Positions 48,832-60,290 of a stretch of 64,000 nucleotides of DNA are shown here, piece after piece (within the stretch, counting starts at the first letter, position 1; every line of letters starts with the position of its first letter). The DNA is from Sinonovacula constricta (Eukaryota; Mollusca; Bivalvia; Cardiida; Solecurtidae). The notes under the pieces are model-generated. The model was not told the DNA's origin. It searched no databases and was given only the letters and a program-made list of their open reading frames with translations. Where the stretch lies: NCBI GenBank assembly GCA_007844125.1, contig CM017565.1, positions 8,754,885 through 8,818,884 on the forward strand. The letters are read 5' to 3'. Made by a program: the position numbers and the translations under genes.

Positions 48832-49402
48832 CTGTAGCAGCTTAAAGATGACAAAAAGTAAAAAGCACAGTTAAGATAACTAGGGAACATTTTTATGATT
48901 TTGATCAAATGAAACCGGATTCACATGATTCTGTGCAAATCAAACAAATACATATGTATTTCTTTAAACGTACTGGCCATCAATCATTGTTTATACCATC
49001 ATTAAAATTATTATGATATGCAATACAATATATAGGCATACTATTAGCCGTGTAAGTCAGCGTGATGAAGAATAACGTTGAACCAATCAGAAGCTTCTTG
49101 TTGTTGTCAGTAATGCTGTAGAGTGTCTTTCTGACTGTTAATATGTCATTCTTATGTGATTCAAAAGCGGAAATAAAATTCCTCAAACGCATTCTGAGAA
49201 GTTATTTACTTTTGTTCCTTTAAACCGTCGTAATATTAGAAAATGATGTATCATTTATGTTCTGGGACACAGGTTCAGAGTAGAGTATGCAAAATTATGT
49301 TAGTTCTCAAACATGGATTAAGGGGGGCGCTTTTTAGTAATTAATGAACATACTTGAATATTCTTTTTTGCTGTCAAACGAAATAATGTGCAACAGAAAC
49401 AT

Positions 49403-49500
49403 AAGAAAAGGTCCAATGAAATTTACCACAACTATTGATACACACACACGCGCGCACACGCACACACAAGCACACGCGCACACACACAGAAAAACGCATG

Positions 49501-49552
<52 letters not shown>

Positions 49553-49820
49553 AACACACACACCACACACACACGCACACACAAACACCACACACACGCA
49601 CACACACGCACACGCGCACACATACAGAAACACGCATACACGCACGCATACTCACACGCCCCCACACACAGAAACACGAATGCACGCACGCACACGCGCG
49701 CGCGCACACACACACACACAGAGAAAGAATAACAACTGTTACCACATTGGATAGGGCAGTCGACAAAATTACTGGCTATTTTGCTTAAATCCGGTTTGTG
49801 AAGCGGATAAAAAGCAAACA
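49403..49820 (-). mobile_element. A-type interspersed element invaded by a (CA)n microsatellite
   Basis: The plus strand starts with AAGAAAAGGTCCAATGAAAT (the A-type 3' end), runs into a CA/CG-rich tract (49,439-49,726), then resumes as CTGTTACCACATTGGATAGG, GCAGTCGACAAAATTACTGG and CCGGTTTGTGAAGCGG. In other A copies the corresponding position holds GAGACGAGACATAACACAC, a natural seed for CA expansion. Confidence 0.72.
49439..49726 (+). repeat. (CA)n/(CG)-interrupted microsatellite
   Basis: Nearly 290 bases of ACACAC with GC, AGAAA and CC interruptions. The long ORFs on both strands across it are repeat artefacts. Confidence 0.95.
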
Positions 49821-51487
49821 ATTGAAGAATATCGCACCAGTACATTCGTGGATGCTGCGATGCTTATTGAACCTTGTCATATTTTCTTATTTAGACACCT
49901 GTTGTAAATCTTAACACGATAATGAGTGTAGAGTTACATTTAGATAAGTATAGATAACAAAGTGAAAATGCTTCCAATTCGTTTAAGAACCGACCATTCA
50001 ATATGCATTTGATAGAACAAACTATTCGTGCTCTGTTAATAAATATACTGTTTAATTAGGTAAGCAGTGACCTTCATTCAAACCTGTTTTAAGTGAACTG
50101 TTTATTACCAGTTCATCAAAATAATGTTTTCGTTGTTTGTTCCATTATTCAGCTATAAAAGTGTTTACTTGACATCGTGCACGTGCCGTCATGGTGTTAT
50201 AGAGACTTTAACCCTTTGAAACCATACAATGATTAAGTTTTGTCAGCATGGCTGTAAATGAGGTTACTAGCAGGTGAATTTGTTCTAGAAAAAAACAACG
50301 ACTCATCTTATCTTGATTATTGTAGCATTGTATTTTGCAAAAGCACTTGTTTTTCAAATACTGTACAAAGGCAAAACAACTGGCAAGGAATGAAGTGAAA
50401 CGAAAACGTTTTTACGTTGTATGACACATTTATTACAAAGTAATGTTTTTCTTATTTACCTATTTTGTTTAAAATATCAAAAGACTAAACGTATTGTTTT
50501 AACCTGCAAAAGCAAAACATAAACGTTGTAAATGTTGATTTAAATTTTCAGTGTACAGTTTTCAAAAAGACAAATAAACCCCGTGTTTAATAGATAAAAG
50601 GGAATTACTGTGTGTGAAATAAACAGACATATAATAATAATAAACCATTTGTTTCACTTTCTATTCACTGCAGCTGAAACTGGCTAATTTCGAAGGAAAA
50701 AATACAAGTGCAAAAATGCAACAAGCAACATCCGTTAAGAGGTAGCTGATAGGTGTAAACAATCCCCAACCACGTGTCTTCCAAATATTCAACGGATTTT
50801 GAAATGTCTTTGAAATGTAAACAGTAAACAAACTTAAAGAATGCCATTTTCGTTACGTTTCTTTCATATTCTAATTAATCGGCGTGTCTTGAAATAAAAG
50901 CGCCTAAAATACCTTCAGTAAGTTACTAGCATACTTGAACATAATTGTATTTTAATGTTTAATGTTATCAGATTTTGACATAGAGGTTATCATTTTAAAA
51001 AGAAACCTAAGCGAAGTGTGTTGTTTTACAGAAACATATGTTGACTTGCGACCTTCACATAAATTTGTTGCTTGCTTTTATGTAGCATCCATATGCTATG
51101 CATGTGTATTCCATCCATATATAATTTCTGTGTTCTCTTTTAAGTTCCCTACTTTAAGCAGATGTATATTATCTACTAACAAAATAAAAGAAACACAAAG
51201 ATATATGTTTCATCAGCTACAACTAATTGCACTGTAGGTATGACTTCTGGATTAAGTTCCTTTTTATATTATTACACACAAACTAACTCTCTAGATTTTT
51301 AAGATCTCTTACTTATGAACATTTTGTTTCGACAATGTTGGCATTTTCATGATAGTTAGAATTAAGTCACTTCGTGTTATTGTGAACATTTTATATCTTT
51401 GCTACAAATGATTTCACTATATTTTTATGACATAACACACAGCCCTTATATATTAGCCTTGACTGTTTTACTTTAAACATTCTGTAA

Positions 51488-52080
51488 TAAGAATATATGA
51501 CAACGTCCTATGAGTATTGCAACATATACCAAACTCCGAAAAGGCACAGAACAACGGTATTTCACATGCGAGCCAAGCGAAAAGTAAGAACAAATTTGTG
51601 ATGAGTCATTTAAGGAAAAGAGCAAACCCGACAGTTACCGCCTTGGAACGGTCAGTCGGCAATATGGATCGACTGGGGTGCTTAAACCGGTTTTTCAGAG
51701 CTCTAACCATGCACTTCCTGACAATTTTCTCAAATGCAAGCAACGAAAAGAAAAACGATCTATTTGAAAACAAAATGTCCATGCGCTGATATGTTCTATA
51801 CGTTATGACGAAAGTAGTGACGTCATCGAAAAATAATGTCCACATAGTGTTCAGAAAAGGAATATGGTATATTTTGATTTGAAAAACAACACAAAAATGG
51901 TTGACCACAAATAAAATTAACTTTCTGAATCATGAACAAACATGACCAGAGACGAATAAATGGTTGAAGCATCCTGTTCATGTGAAGATGGAATTGAAGA
52001 ACCAAAGTTCAATGTCCATCAAAGAAAATACACGTAACAATCCTTATAGGATGAATTAAATGACAACATAGATTACATGC
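51488..52080 (-). mobile_element. B-type interspersed element, full length
   Basis: About 593 bases from AAGAATATATGACAACGTCC (sense 3' end) to AACATAGATTACATGC (sense 5' end). The same two ends occur at 59,699-60,290, defining the element length. It contains the core (CCGCCTTGGAACGGTCAGTC; CAGAGCTCTAACC), GTCCATGCGCTGATATG, TGACGTCA at 51,818-51,825, CATGACCAGAGACGAATAAA and GAAGATGGAATTGAAGAAC. No coding frame; no obvious flanking duplication. Confidence 0.82.
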
Positions 52081-52134
52081 ACGGGGAGATTTATTACGAC
52101 CGCCGCACTGCACAAGTAACATTGTTGTGATCAT

Positions 52135-52272
52135 GAATAAGAATATATGACAAAGTCCTATGAGTATTGCAACATATACCAAACTCCGAAAAGGCACAGA
52201 ACAAAGGTATTTCACATGCAAGCCAAGAGAAAAGTAAGAACAAATTTGTGATGAGTCATTTTAGGAAAACAT
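52135..52272 (-). mobile_element. B-type interspersed element, 3'-end fragment
   Basis: Starts with AATAAGAATATATGACAAAG and is almost identical to the first 130 bases of the copy 650 bases upstream. It stops at ATGAGTCATTTTAGGAAAAC, just before where the core would begin. Confidence 0.82.
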
Positions 52273-52437
52273 TGTTTAGATGAACATATTTCTCGCAAAC
52301 ATAGTGTACTTTAAGATAAGTGTTAATATTTTAACGTTAGATTGTTTGTAATAATACTCTATGTTCAATTATTATTGTTGATGTATGTTTTGCCGTTAGA
52401 AGCCTAAAATGACAAATTATGGGATAACTCTTACCAT

Positions 52438-52630
52438 ACCAGAGGTTGGATCGCTCAGTAAACCGGTTTAAGATTCCCAGTAAATGACCTCTCCTGATTA
52501 GTTATTTCTCTATTTTGTGCCTGATTTCGTCGCAATTGTTTTTATTTTACAAAATGACTTGAATGTGTGTGCCTTTGTCTAGCGCATTGCTCAATTTCTG
52601 ATATACACGGTTATTCTTATAGGAAATTAA
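52438..52630 (+). mobile_element. C-type interspersed element, copy 1
   Basis: Core variant GAGGTTGGATCGCTCAGTAA then CCGGTTTAAGATTCCCAGTA, followed by TTTTACAAAATGACTTGAAT, GTGCCTTTGTCTAGCGC and TTCTGATATA. The palindrome is absent (GGATCGCTC). Confidence 0.6.
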
Positions 52631-52667
52631 TATATTTCTATATAATATGTATACATGCAGTAAAGTA

Positions 52668-52860
52668 AGAGAGTGGATCGCTCAGTAAACCGTTTTAAGC
52701 ACCCCACTGACTGACCACGCCAAGACGGTAATGTCCCTATTTGTGTAAATTTTTATTCTTTTTACAAATGACTTGCATCTTTGTGCCTTTGTCTTGTGCT
52801 AACCCAGATTCTGATATAAGTGGTAACTCCACTTAGCCTATACTCCTGTAAAATATATAC
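52668..52860 (+). mobile_element. C-type interspersed element, copy 2
   Basis: Second copy about 230 bases after the first: GAGTGGATCGCTCAGTAAAC, CGTTTTAAGCACCCCACTGA, CTGACCACGCCAAGACGGTA, ACAAATGACTTGCATCTTTG, TGCCTTTGTCTTGTGC, ATTCTGATATAAG. The two copies share a tail distinct from A and B, so C is a separate subtype. Confidence 0.6.
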
Positions 52861-53039
52861 ATACTGTACGATAATTGTTCTAGTAAATAGACATTATTTC
52901 GACTGTATATGTTCAAAAACAGTAAAATTTCCCGCATCGCCTGGATAAAATCCTTTTAAATGACGCAGTTCCTTTTACTGTCTATACTTAGATCTTAGTA
53001 AACGCAATCAATGTGAATGTTTTGTTTCAAGTTGACCTG

Positions 53040-53298
53040 TCGTTGAGAAACACAACAGGAAGAGTTATGTTAATGTTCTCTTAACATGCTTCAGCACCCT
53101 AGTCGGCTTTTTCTTGACGACTGACCGTTCCAAGGTAGTACAAATGTTACTATAGGGATTGGTTTATATATATATATTGTAGTATGTGTCGACACAGTTG
53201 TGGTCTAACTTTGACATTTTTCTTGCATTTAAATACCTTTACCATTTGTTTCTTTTTAATTTTAGTACATGTTGCAATGCTCATAGGACTATAATTAC
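53040..53298 (+). mobile_element. B-type interspersed element, decayed
   Basis: TTCAGCACCCTAGTCGG, stem partner CGACTGACCGTTCCAAGG, then TTGCATTTAAATACCTTTAC and the B-type 3' end ACATGTTGCAATGCTCATAG GACT. The region before the core is poorly conserved. Confidence 0.62.
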
Positions 53299-53587
53299 GC
53301 GTTCAAGCTTTGAAAAACTACTCCGCTTAATTGTTATGCAAATATATTGACTTATAAAAAGTAATTTAAATATTGATTCAATACCGTATAAAATAACAGA
53401 AACATCACCATACGTAAGAAAAGTAGCTTTGCTAGAATATTCTATTATGCGAGTGCTTGTCACAGTTATCGAACTGAATGCCAGCGATGAGAAAATATAA
53501 AATTGTCCTGTTACATAAATGTAAACATAAATTGGGAAAATGATAAAGTTTTTCAATATACTAACCAGACATTACATTAATTGCAAA

Positions 53588-53700
53588 GCAGTTACCGTCT
53601 TTAAGCAGTCGTTTGAGTAAATGACCGACTGTGGTGCTTAAACTGGTAAGCAGAGCTCTGACAACACACTCTCTGAAGAGTTTCTCAAGAACAAATCAAT
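53588..53700 (-). mobile_element. Interspersed-family core, diverged
   Basis: On the plus strand: GCAGTTACCGTCTTTAAGCA, GTCGTTTGAGTAAATGACCG, ACTGTGGTGCTTAAACTGG, palindrome CAGAGCTCTG, CTCTCTGAAGAGTTTCTCAA. Probably B type. Neither outer flank is recognisable. Confidence 0.62.
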
Positions 53701-54164
53701 GTTGTAAAAAGCAGTCTCTGTGATATCGTATAATTAGTTCCAAATAACTAGTTAGGTTTGCTTCATTGTATCATGTTTGTCTCAGTATTTTGTCACGTTT
53801 ACATACAGCAGGCATATGCATGCTTTTGTCTTGTGTAAGTAGATTGATTTTAATTATATTATTTTTTACCTGATATATTTCCAATAACCAGGGCAATATA
53901 AAGGTAGAAAAATATAGTATTATGTCGTATATTATGTTATATATTCACTTTAAACGATATTGGTTCTTTGTAGGCAATGGCGATATCTATGTTTATACTA
54001 AAACGTTTTAAGTATTCTTACACAAGGCGAGATCACTTGTCAACTCGTGTATCGAATGGCATACTATAATCCAAGGTTGAAACACGAATTCGTTCACTTT
54101 TAGTGGCATTATTTATAGCACTAACATATCAACAAATTTAGCCACCTGTTTTACTTCTAGTCCA

Positions 54165-54345
54165 CCTGGTTCAAACGTTTATGTCAGATATGTGCCAAAA
54201 TTCCATTCCTCTCGTTCCCGGAGCGTTTCCGTTGTTGAAACAGTGGGTATCTAATGAAATATAATTAACAGTTCTAGAATTATCGCTAAGATAGCAAGTA
54301 GAATCCACAGTAGTTTTTTACAAACTTGAAGAGTTGAAGGTAAAC
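54165..54345 (+). repeat. Dispersed repeat, copy 2 (pair with 43,520-43,690)
   Basis: Same orientation as the first copy: GTCAGATATGTGCCAAAATT, CCATTCCTCTCGTTCCCGGA, CCGTTGTTGAAACAGTGGG, AATATAATTAACAG, ACTTGAAGAG. Confidence 0.65.
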
Positions 54346-54855
54346 GAACTGATTGTAGACCATTCGTTGTCCTTTAAAGGTGCGAATCATTAGAGAAAAA
54401 ACAAATGAAACTATGAGACGATACAGCTAGGATATACTGACCTTGTATGCTTAACTTAAAAGAATCATTGTGATGGGTGCGATGGGTCGACATTTGCTGT
54501 AAGTCTTTTTCACGGGGATGTCACCCGCAAGCTTCGGGTCAGACGGCTTGCGACAACGCTTAATTATTGTTTTGTGACAGAATGGCATTGAAAAGCTTAG
54601 ATCACTTATTGTGTGCAATGGGTTTGTAAGGGTTAATAATTATATCAATGATATGTTTAGTTTTTAATGTCGAGGTAACCTATGCATAGACACACTGTTG
54701 GAAGAATATATTTTAACAGGATATTGAATACTATATTCGAATAAATGTGAAGGTTTGCAAAATGGAAAAGTGATGACTTTGAGTACGGTTAAGAAGTTAA
54801 AAGAAATATTTACACTAAAATGCTTCAAGCCAACGCGATTAAAAGGACCAGGAAC

Positions 54856-54975
54856 ACACGGTATATATTATATATGTAACGTAATGTTGAGTTATAAGAC
54901 ACGGTATATATTATATATGTAACGTAGTGTTGAGTTATAAGACACGGTATATATTATATATGTAACGTAATATTA
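54856..54975 (+). repeat. 43-bp tandem repeat, 2.8 units
   Basis: The unit starts ACACGGTATATATTATATAT and continues GTAACGTA-TGTTGAGTTATAAG, repeated at 54,856, 54,899 and 54,942 with one base change between full units. The third unit decays after GTAACGTAATATT. Confidence 0.92.
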
Positions 54976-55344
54976 AGGTTAAATATGTTGTCCACTGACA
55001 TGTTTGAGAGGGATTAATATGCTAAAGAAGAACGTTGGAGAAGATCTATTGTTACTTTTTTAACTGCTTGCATATCGTGATTGTCCTTACTTTTTCACTA
55101 TTTGTCTGACCTTACCTGTATATTTTAGAGCAAAGAGAACGTCTTTTAACGTTTAAGCTAACTAATTCTCAAAAAGAAAATTATACATACTTTGAACAAA
55201 CGATTTTTCTAATCTATACAAGGGATTGGAAATTTATTTCAAACATGTCAGCATTTTAAATAAATTATATAAATTTTAAATTTTCAGTTGGTCTTTGTTT
55301 AAAGAATTCACTTAAATATACTCATTACTAAATCTACACGTCCC

Positions 55345-55610
55345 AGTCAGCTCCTTTCCATGGCGGAAACTATTGGTTAAATGCTCCCTTTGCCCAATGT
55401 CTGTTCCAAGGCGGTAAGGACTGGCTTTGCTCCCTTTGCCCAATGTCCGTTCCAAGGCGGTAACTATTGACTTTATTCTTGTTTTGTATATCTCGTCATA
55501 GTTTGGTAAAAAACTAACATTTTACTGGAATGTGAAAAATATCTTTGTCGCGCGCCATCTCAAAGTTTAATATATTTGCAGTGCTCATATTTTCTTACTC
55601 ATTAACATAA
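55345..55610 (+). mobile_element. Interspersed-family element with internal 46-bp duplication
   Basis: The core part GCTCCCTTTGCCCAATGTC then GTTCCAAGGCGGTAA is present twice, from 55,383 and 55,429. The tail follows: TTGTTTTGTATATCTCGTCA, TTTAATATATTTGCAGTGCT, CATATTTTCTTACTC (a B-like 3' end). The left core arm is degraded. Confidence 0.62.
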
Positions 55611-57598
55611 TATTGAATAAAGATTATTAACTAATCTTTAAAATTTGTAAGAGCGTTATTGTAATGTACTGAAATCATCCGCATTCTAAATACATGTACA
55701 TTTTTAATATTATAAGTGTTGTTGCGTTTGCGTTTTCACAGAATATTCGTCTGACGGCCTTTGTTGACTCTTAATATGCCATAATATGTTATGTTATTAG
55801 CAGAATTAACTATTTTACGTACTCTCTGGATTTTGTTATAATTTATTAATGCATTGCAATGTTACAATAGTGATAAGCCTGCTAAAATAGTATAACATTG
55901 TGATTTGTCAACACACTCAGCCGACAGTTTTCCAATATCAAATAAATATAGCAATGTATTGTTGGTCCATGCATTCAGCAAAATCTCATACCTTTGTGTT
56001 AGTAAATTCGAATTTGAACCCGACCTCGATTGAAATACTTTTTTCAATCGTGACATAAATCGTTCAGAATGTAAATTCTTTCCGAATTTATAAATAAGCA
56101 CTATTGACATAGGGAGATTTCTTCTAAAAAGAAGTATTGACATGATCACGTGGATTTCTTAATTTAAAAATAGCTCACTATGCAGCATGGTTCAGATAAG
56201 AAATCCAAGTTTATACCGACGCGTGGTATGTTATGTCACACTTGTAACATCAATGGACAGCATTTCGAATATCTTTTCAGGTAAGATTTTGTTGTTATTT
56301 AAGAGACAAGATCTAAAATAGCGGATGCCACGTTTAAAACTCGTCTGTTTAATAGAATCACTCACTATTTCAAGTTATTTATTGAAATCCGATTAAAGAG
56401 TACGTTGTAGTAATAAATCAGTACGAAAATAAAAAATGGCTTTATACACTTGAGCGTTAATTTGACATGATGTACTACTTTAATTCCAAGAACTAGAATG
56501 CTAAGAATCTTAAATGTTAAGAATGAACAACATCTGTGCAACTTCATAGTGTTTCCAAACTAGAAACATACAGACCAGGCATTAAAACCGGAGAGAACTC
56601 GCTTAATATAGAACAGAAGATGTAAATCATACTTTGCTTAACACTACAGTATAGTGTATGTTCGCGTTTTCGCTTTTACAAGAAGCTATTCCATACTATG
56701 AATGCGGTAAGCATCATGAACGAGTTTCTGTTTGGAGGTGGTTTCAACAGAGTATTGGTCGTCGTAATGGTGTGTCTCAAATGCTTTTACACTTATGTCC
56801 AACTTGTATTACATTAGAGAACTGATAGTAACGTTATACGTAGAAATTGCTCTGCTAAGATTAAAGAGCAAATAAAAAATGCAAGAAAAATGATTTGGTG
56901 TGAAGCACATAACTTTAAGGAAGTTTAACAATATGCGTCATATTATATCATAGAGATTATATAAGAATGTTTCTGTATTAATGTTATGCTATATTTAATG
57001 TATGTGGGGTGTTAACAGCATAAATTATACATCAATGATGTTTTAGAGTGATTACAATACAAACGACACTATTCATTTAATGTTTACCATTTTTACAATA
57101 TAGATGTAGTAATACATTCAGAGTTCTTAAGGTGAACACCCTGATACATAAATATGTCTATTGTATTAACAATATAAATATGGCACATCAAGGGTGCTTG
57201 GGGTGTTGTTTTAGTGTGTTTAAAGTATTAAGGTCGAGACACAGTAAGTTTAAGAGTTATGTAATATAAACGTCATGATACATTATGGGTGGATTATGGT
57301 GTTCACAATATACATTATGGGTGATTTATTATGTTTGAAAAAGTGAACACCATTATGCATAATGTCACGCTTTTTTTGTTTCTGTACAATACCATGCCTT
57401 CTTTGTTGAAATGGCACATTTTTCTCACTTCGCTCTACCTAGAAAGGCGCTCGTGCATCACGAAAGACCACAATCATGTCACTAAACTGAAAGAGCTATT
57501 CCTGTTGGTGAGCGTGCGAAGGTTCGTCGGCAGGACACTATTGCGGAACACATATTTTTGATAAAATATTTTCGATGATCTTGTACATTTTTGTTATA
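55611..57598. other. No gene recognised
   Basis: The best ORF is minus-strand, 95 codons (56,149-55,862), with a plausible but unrecognised peptide (contains SRLKKVFQSRSGSNSNLLTQ). No splice support. A duplicated phrase TACATTATGGGTG occurs at about 57,279 and 57,311. Confidence 0.35.
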
Positions 57599-57606
57599 TG
57601 CCGGGG

Positions 57607-57965
57607 CAGGCGCGTGTCTGGGCCGTTTTTGAAGTTACGCACAATTACAAGGGAAATAACCTTTGTAGTAATACTTTTGAATACATTCGGTTCTTTTCTA
57701 ATGAATCACAGGCAAAATGCGGACATGCGAGGAACTATGAACGACTAAAATCATGACGTGTATATATTTAATCATTTTAAACCTTTTCGACTTGGTTGGT
57801 GTGGTAATAAGCTTTTATAACACAGAAAATACGGTAATAAATTATGTCATTTCTAACCCGGGTTAGGCATCGACTTTCTTAGTGTTTTGGTACTGTTAGA
57901 TTTTTCGATGTTTCGAATGTTGGTTACGCACGTGCGTAAAGTGCATAATGGCAGAAACGCGCCTG
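57607..57965. mobile_element. hAT-type MITE with perfect 8-bp target duplication
   Basis: The ends are CAGGCGCGTGTCTG and, inverted, CAGGCGCGTTTCTG (ACGCGCCTG at 57,957-57,965). The element is bounded by TGCCGGGG at 57,599-57,606 and 57,966-57,973, a perfect 8-bp duplication as made by hAT transposases. Subterminal TTACGCAC motifs occur near both ends, and a 16-bp palindrome TTACGCACGTGCGTAA lies at 57,924-57,939. At 359 bases and without a transposase it is non-autonomous. Confidence 0.88.
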
Positions 57966-58469
57966 TGCCGGGGTAAATTGTTTGTCAATTCTGGATTATT
58001 TTTCTTTATAGATTTAGCTCCTGAATTCCTAATCAGTTTAGTAGTATTAAGGGGTATAGATTCGAGTTCACATATTGCATGAAACGGTGCACATCATGAG
58101 CTATCAAGTAATGACAAATAGCCGTGCTTTTTAAACAACATGGTGAAAAAATATTTTTGGATTGCTACTAGTGTATTAGACCCAAGATTAAATAAAGTAA
58201 CCATCCTAAGACTACACGTATACAGTAAACGCTAACAAGGACTGTTTCATTTAATCAAAAAAATCCGTAAGGACCTGCGCCATCATTAAATTTTCTTCAT
58301 GTCACGGCATAGTTTGTAACAATAACAATATTATACCGATATACTTTAAATTAATAAATACATGTATTGGTAAAACCGAAATGTAACAATCTATTCAATA
58401 AATTACTCAAAAAAGACTAATATACTGTTATCAGTATCCAACAATGACTGTCCAAATTATTGCTTTTTT

Positions 58470-58880
58470 TCATGTTGCCTTGTCGTCTTGTTGACCTGTG
58501 TGGTCCTCGTATTATTCCAAAGCAATGCAAGTTTAAGTATAAGTGTCGATTGCAAGCAATGATTTACATCAAAAGAATGTCTTATTTTCTGAAGGATTTA
58601 GAAAGAGGTCAAAATATATTGGGGCTCTTGATTTCGTTTATACTATATACACCATTCTCAAAAATGATGGTTTGTGGCCTGTTCATACGTGTTGTATACT
58701 TCCACTATACTTTGAATCACACACTCATTAACAAGAAAGAAATTTGAAAAGAAAACCTTCATAGAATTGTGGAATTTTAAGCCTTGTTGTTACAATTAAA
58801 TTTTAGTAGCTATAAACTTGTTTCTGGCACTTAAATATTCAATTTTAGTACAAAATCGTGCAAACTTAGTACAATGGAAT
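58470..58880 (-). pseudogene. Penelope-like reverse transcriptase relic 3 (C-terminal part)
   Basis: Aligns with the C-terminal half of relic 2 on the same strand. Plus-strand landmarks: CCTGTGTGGTCCTCG, AAAGCAATGCAAGTT, GATTGCAAGCAATG, GGGGCTCTTGATTTCGTTTA, AAACTTGTTTCTGGCACT, TTTTAGTACAAAATCGTGCA. No frame survives over any length and the palm motifs are not included. Confidence 0.65.
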
Positions 58881-58899
58881 GTATTAATATCATAGCATG

Positions 58900-59698
58900 A
58901 ATCATATAGTTAATCATCTGCAAGGTATTAATCATACACAATAGTTGGTTCTTGTAAAAGAATTATCATTAAATTTCTCCTTTTCTGCGAGCGATGAAAA
59001 CTTTCTACGTATTATACAGTATAAATAATATGAAGAAAATCAAAATTTTGCACGTTCTGTTATTGTAGTACTTTGTAACTGTACACAACAGTATGGAATT
59101 CCATTAAAAATTGAGATGCGATTAATTGCACAAAACCCGCTTAAACAAGTTAATACTTTACTAAATTATTTTCTACGATAGCCAAAGAAGACCTTCCTTT
59201 TTATATTTTTCTTATTTTTTTAAAATTTCAAGTTTCGTTTAATTTTGCAAAACTTTTCGTCAACATAACTTCGCGTAATTTCTTTTCTATCCCAATTAAC
59301 AATGGATATATATTAGCAAATTCAAGTGTATAAATGTCTCTCCTATTTTACGACGTAATTTGCGCACACTGCTGTCAATAAGCATACCAATCAGCGATCA
59401 GTGGGAACAATCGTAATATTCGAGGTTTGTTCTATTTCTTTCATTTTTTAAAATTCGCATTTCGTATCTGAAGGGAAGTTTCGTTTAAAGGCTATTTCAG
59501 GATCGACACAATATTAAGGACTAATTTAGAGAAACACATATTTGACATCTTAAATGCTCTTGTGTGAACGATCATTTACTATTATTCCGTATCATTCATG
59601 ATTATTCTTCAATTAAAATTGATAATGCCACTGAAAATATGGTTTTCTGAATATATGATACACTTGCTTACTTAGAATATCAGAGCATTTTATAATAA
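58900..59698. other. No gene recognised
   Basis: A+T-rich DNA with nothing I can name. Confidence 0.4.
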
Positions 59699-60290
59699 AA
59701 ATATATGACAAAGTCCTATGAGCATTGCAACATATACCAAACTTCGAAAAGGCACAGAACAAAGGTATTTCACATGCAGGCCAAGCGAACAGTAAGAACA
59801 AATTTGTGATGAGTCATTTATCGAAAAGAGCAAACCCGAAAGTTTCCGCCTTGGAACGGTCAGTCGTCAATATGGACCGACTGGGGTGCTTAAACCGGTT
59901 TTACAGAGCTCTAACCTCGCACTTCCTGACGAGTTTCTAAAATGCAAGCAATGAAAAGAAAACGATCTATTTGAATACAAAATGTCCAAGCGCTGATATT
60001 TTCTGTAAGTTATGACGAAAGTAGTGACGTCATTGGAAAATAATGTCCATATAATGTTTAGAAATGAACATGGTATTATTTCGGTTTGAAAAAAAACTAC
60101 TCAAAAATGGTTGACTATAAAAGAAATTAACTTTCTGAATCATGAACAAACATGACCAGAGACGAATAAATGGTTGTAGCATCCTGTTCATGTGAAGATG
60201 GAATTGAAGAACAAAAGTTCAATGTCCATCAAAGAAAATACACGTAACAATCCTTATAGGATGAATTAAATGACAACATAGATTACATGC
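59699..60290 (-). mobile_element. B-type interspersed element, full length
   Basis: About 592 bases with the same two ends as the 51.5-kb copy (ATATATGACAAAGTCC to AACATAGATTACATGC) and very similar throughout. Core: CCGCCTTGGAACGGTCAGTC, GACCGACTGGGGTGC, CAGAGCTCTAACCTCGCACT. TGACGTCA lies at 60,025-60,032. Close similarity to the other full copy suggests fairly recent activity of the B type. Confidence 0.84.

Larger units (their letters stand above)
46734..51025 (+). repeat. Old segmental duplication, copy 2
   Basis: Second copy of the 37.1-40.3-kb segment, longer by about 1.1 kb because of insertions, among them the A-type element with the CA microsatellite. Landmarks: GGCTGCTGAAGCTATTACTG, GTTTAACCTAGTTACAACGA, TTTATTACCAGTTCATCAAA, GCATGGCTGTAAATGAGG, TTTTCGTTACGTTTCTTTC and TAGAGGTTATCATTTTAAAA. 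Confidence 0.7.

Noticed and set aside
49334..49845. Long Cys/Val- or His/Thr-rich ORFs
   Set aside because: Artefacts of the CA/GT microsatellite on both strands.
51517..51789. ORFs repeatedly found over B-type elements (also 20,215-20,397; 35,888-36,160; 59,725-59,940)
   Set aside because: They are similar only because they read the same repeat; frames are not kept between copies.
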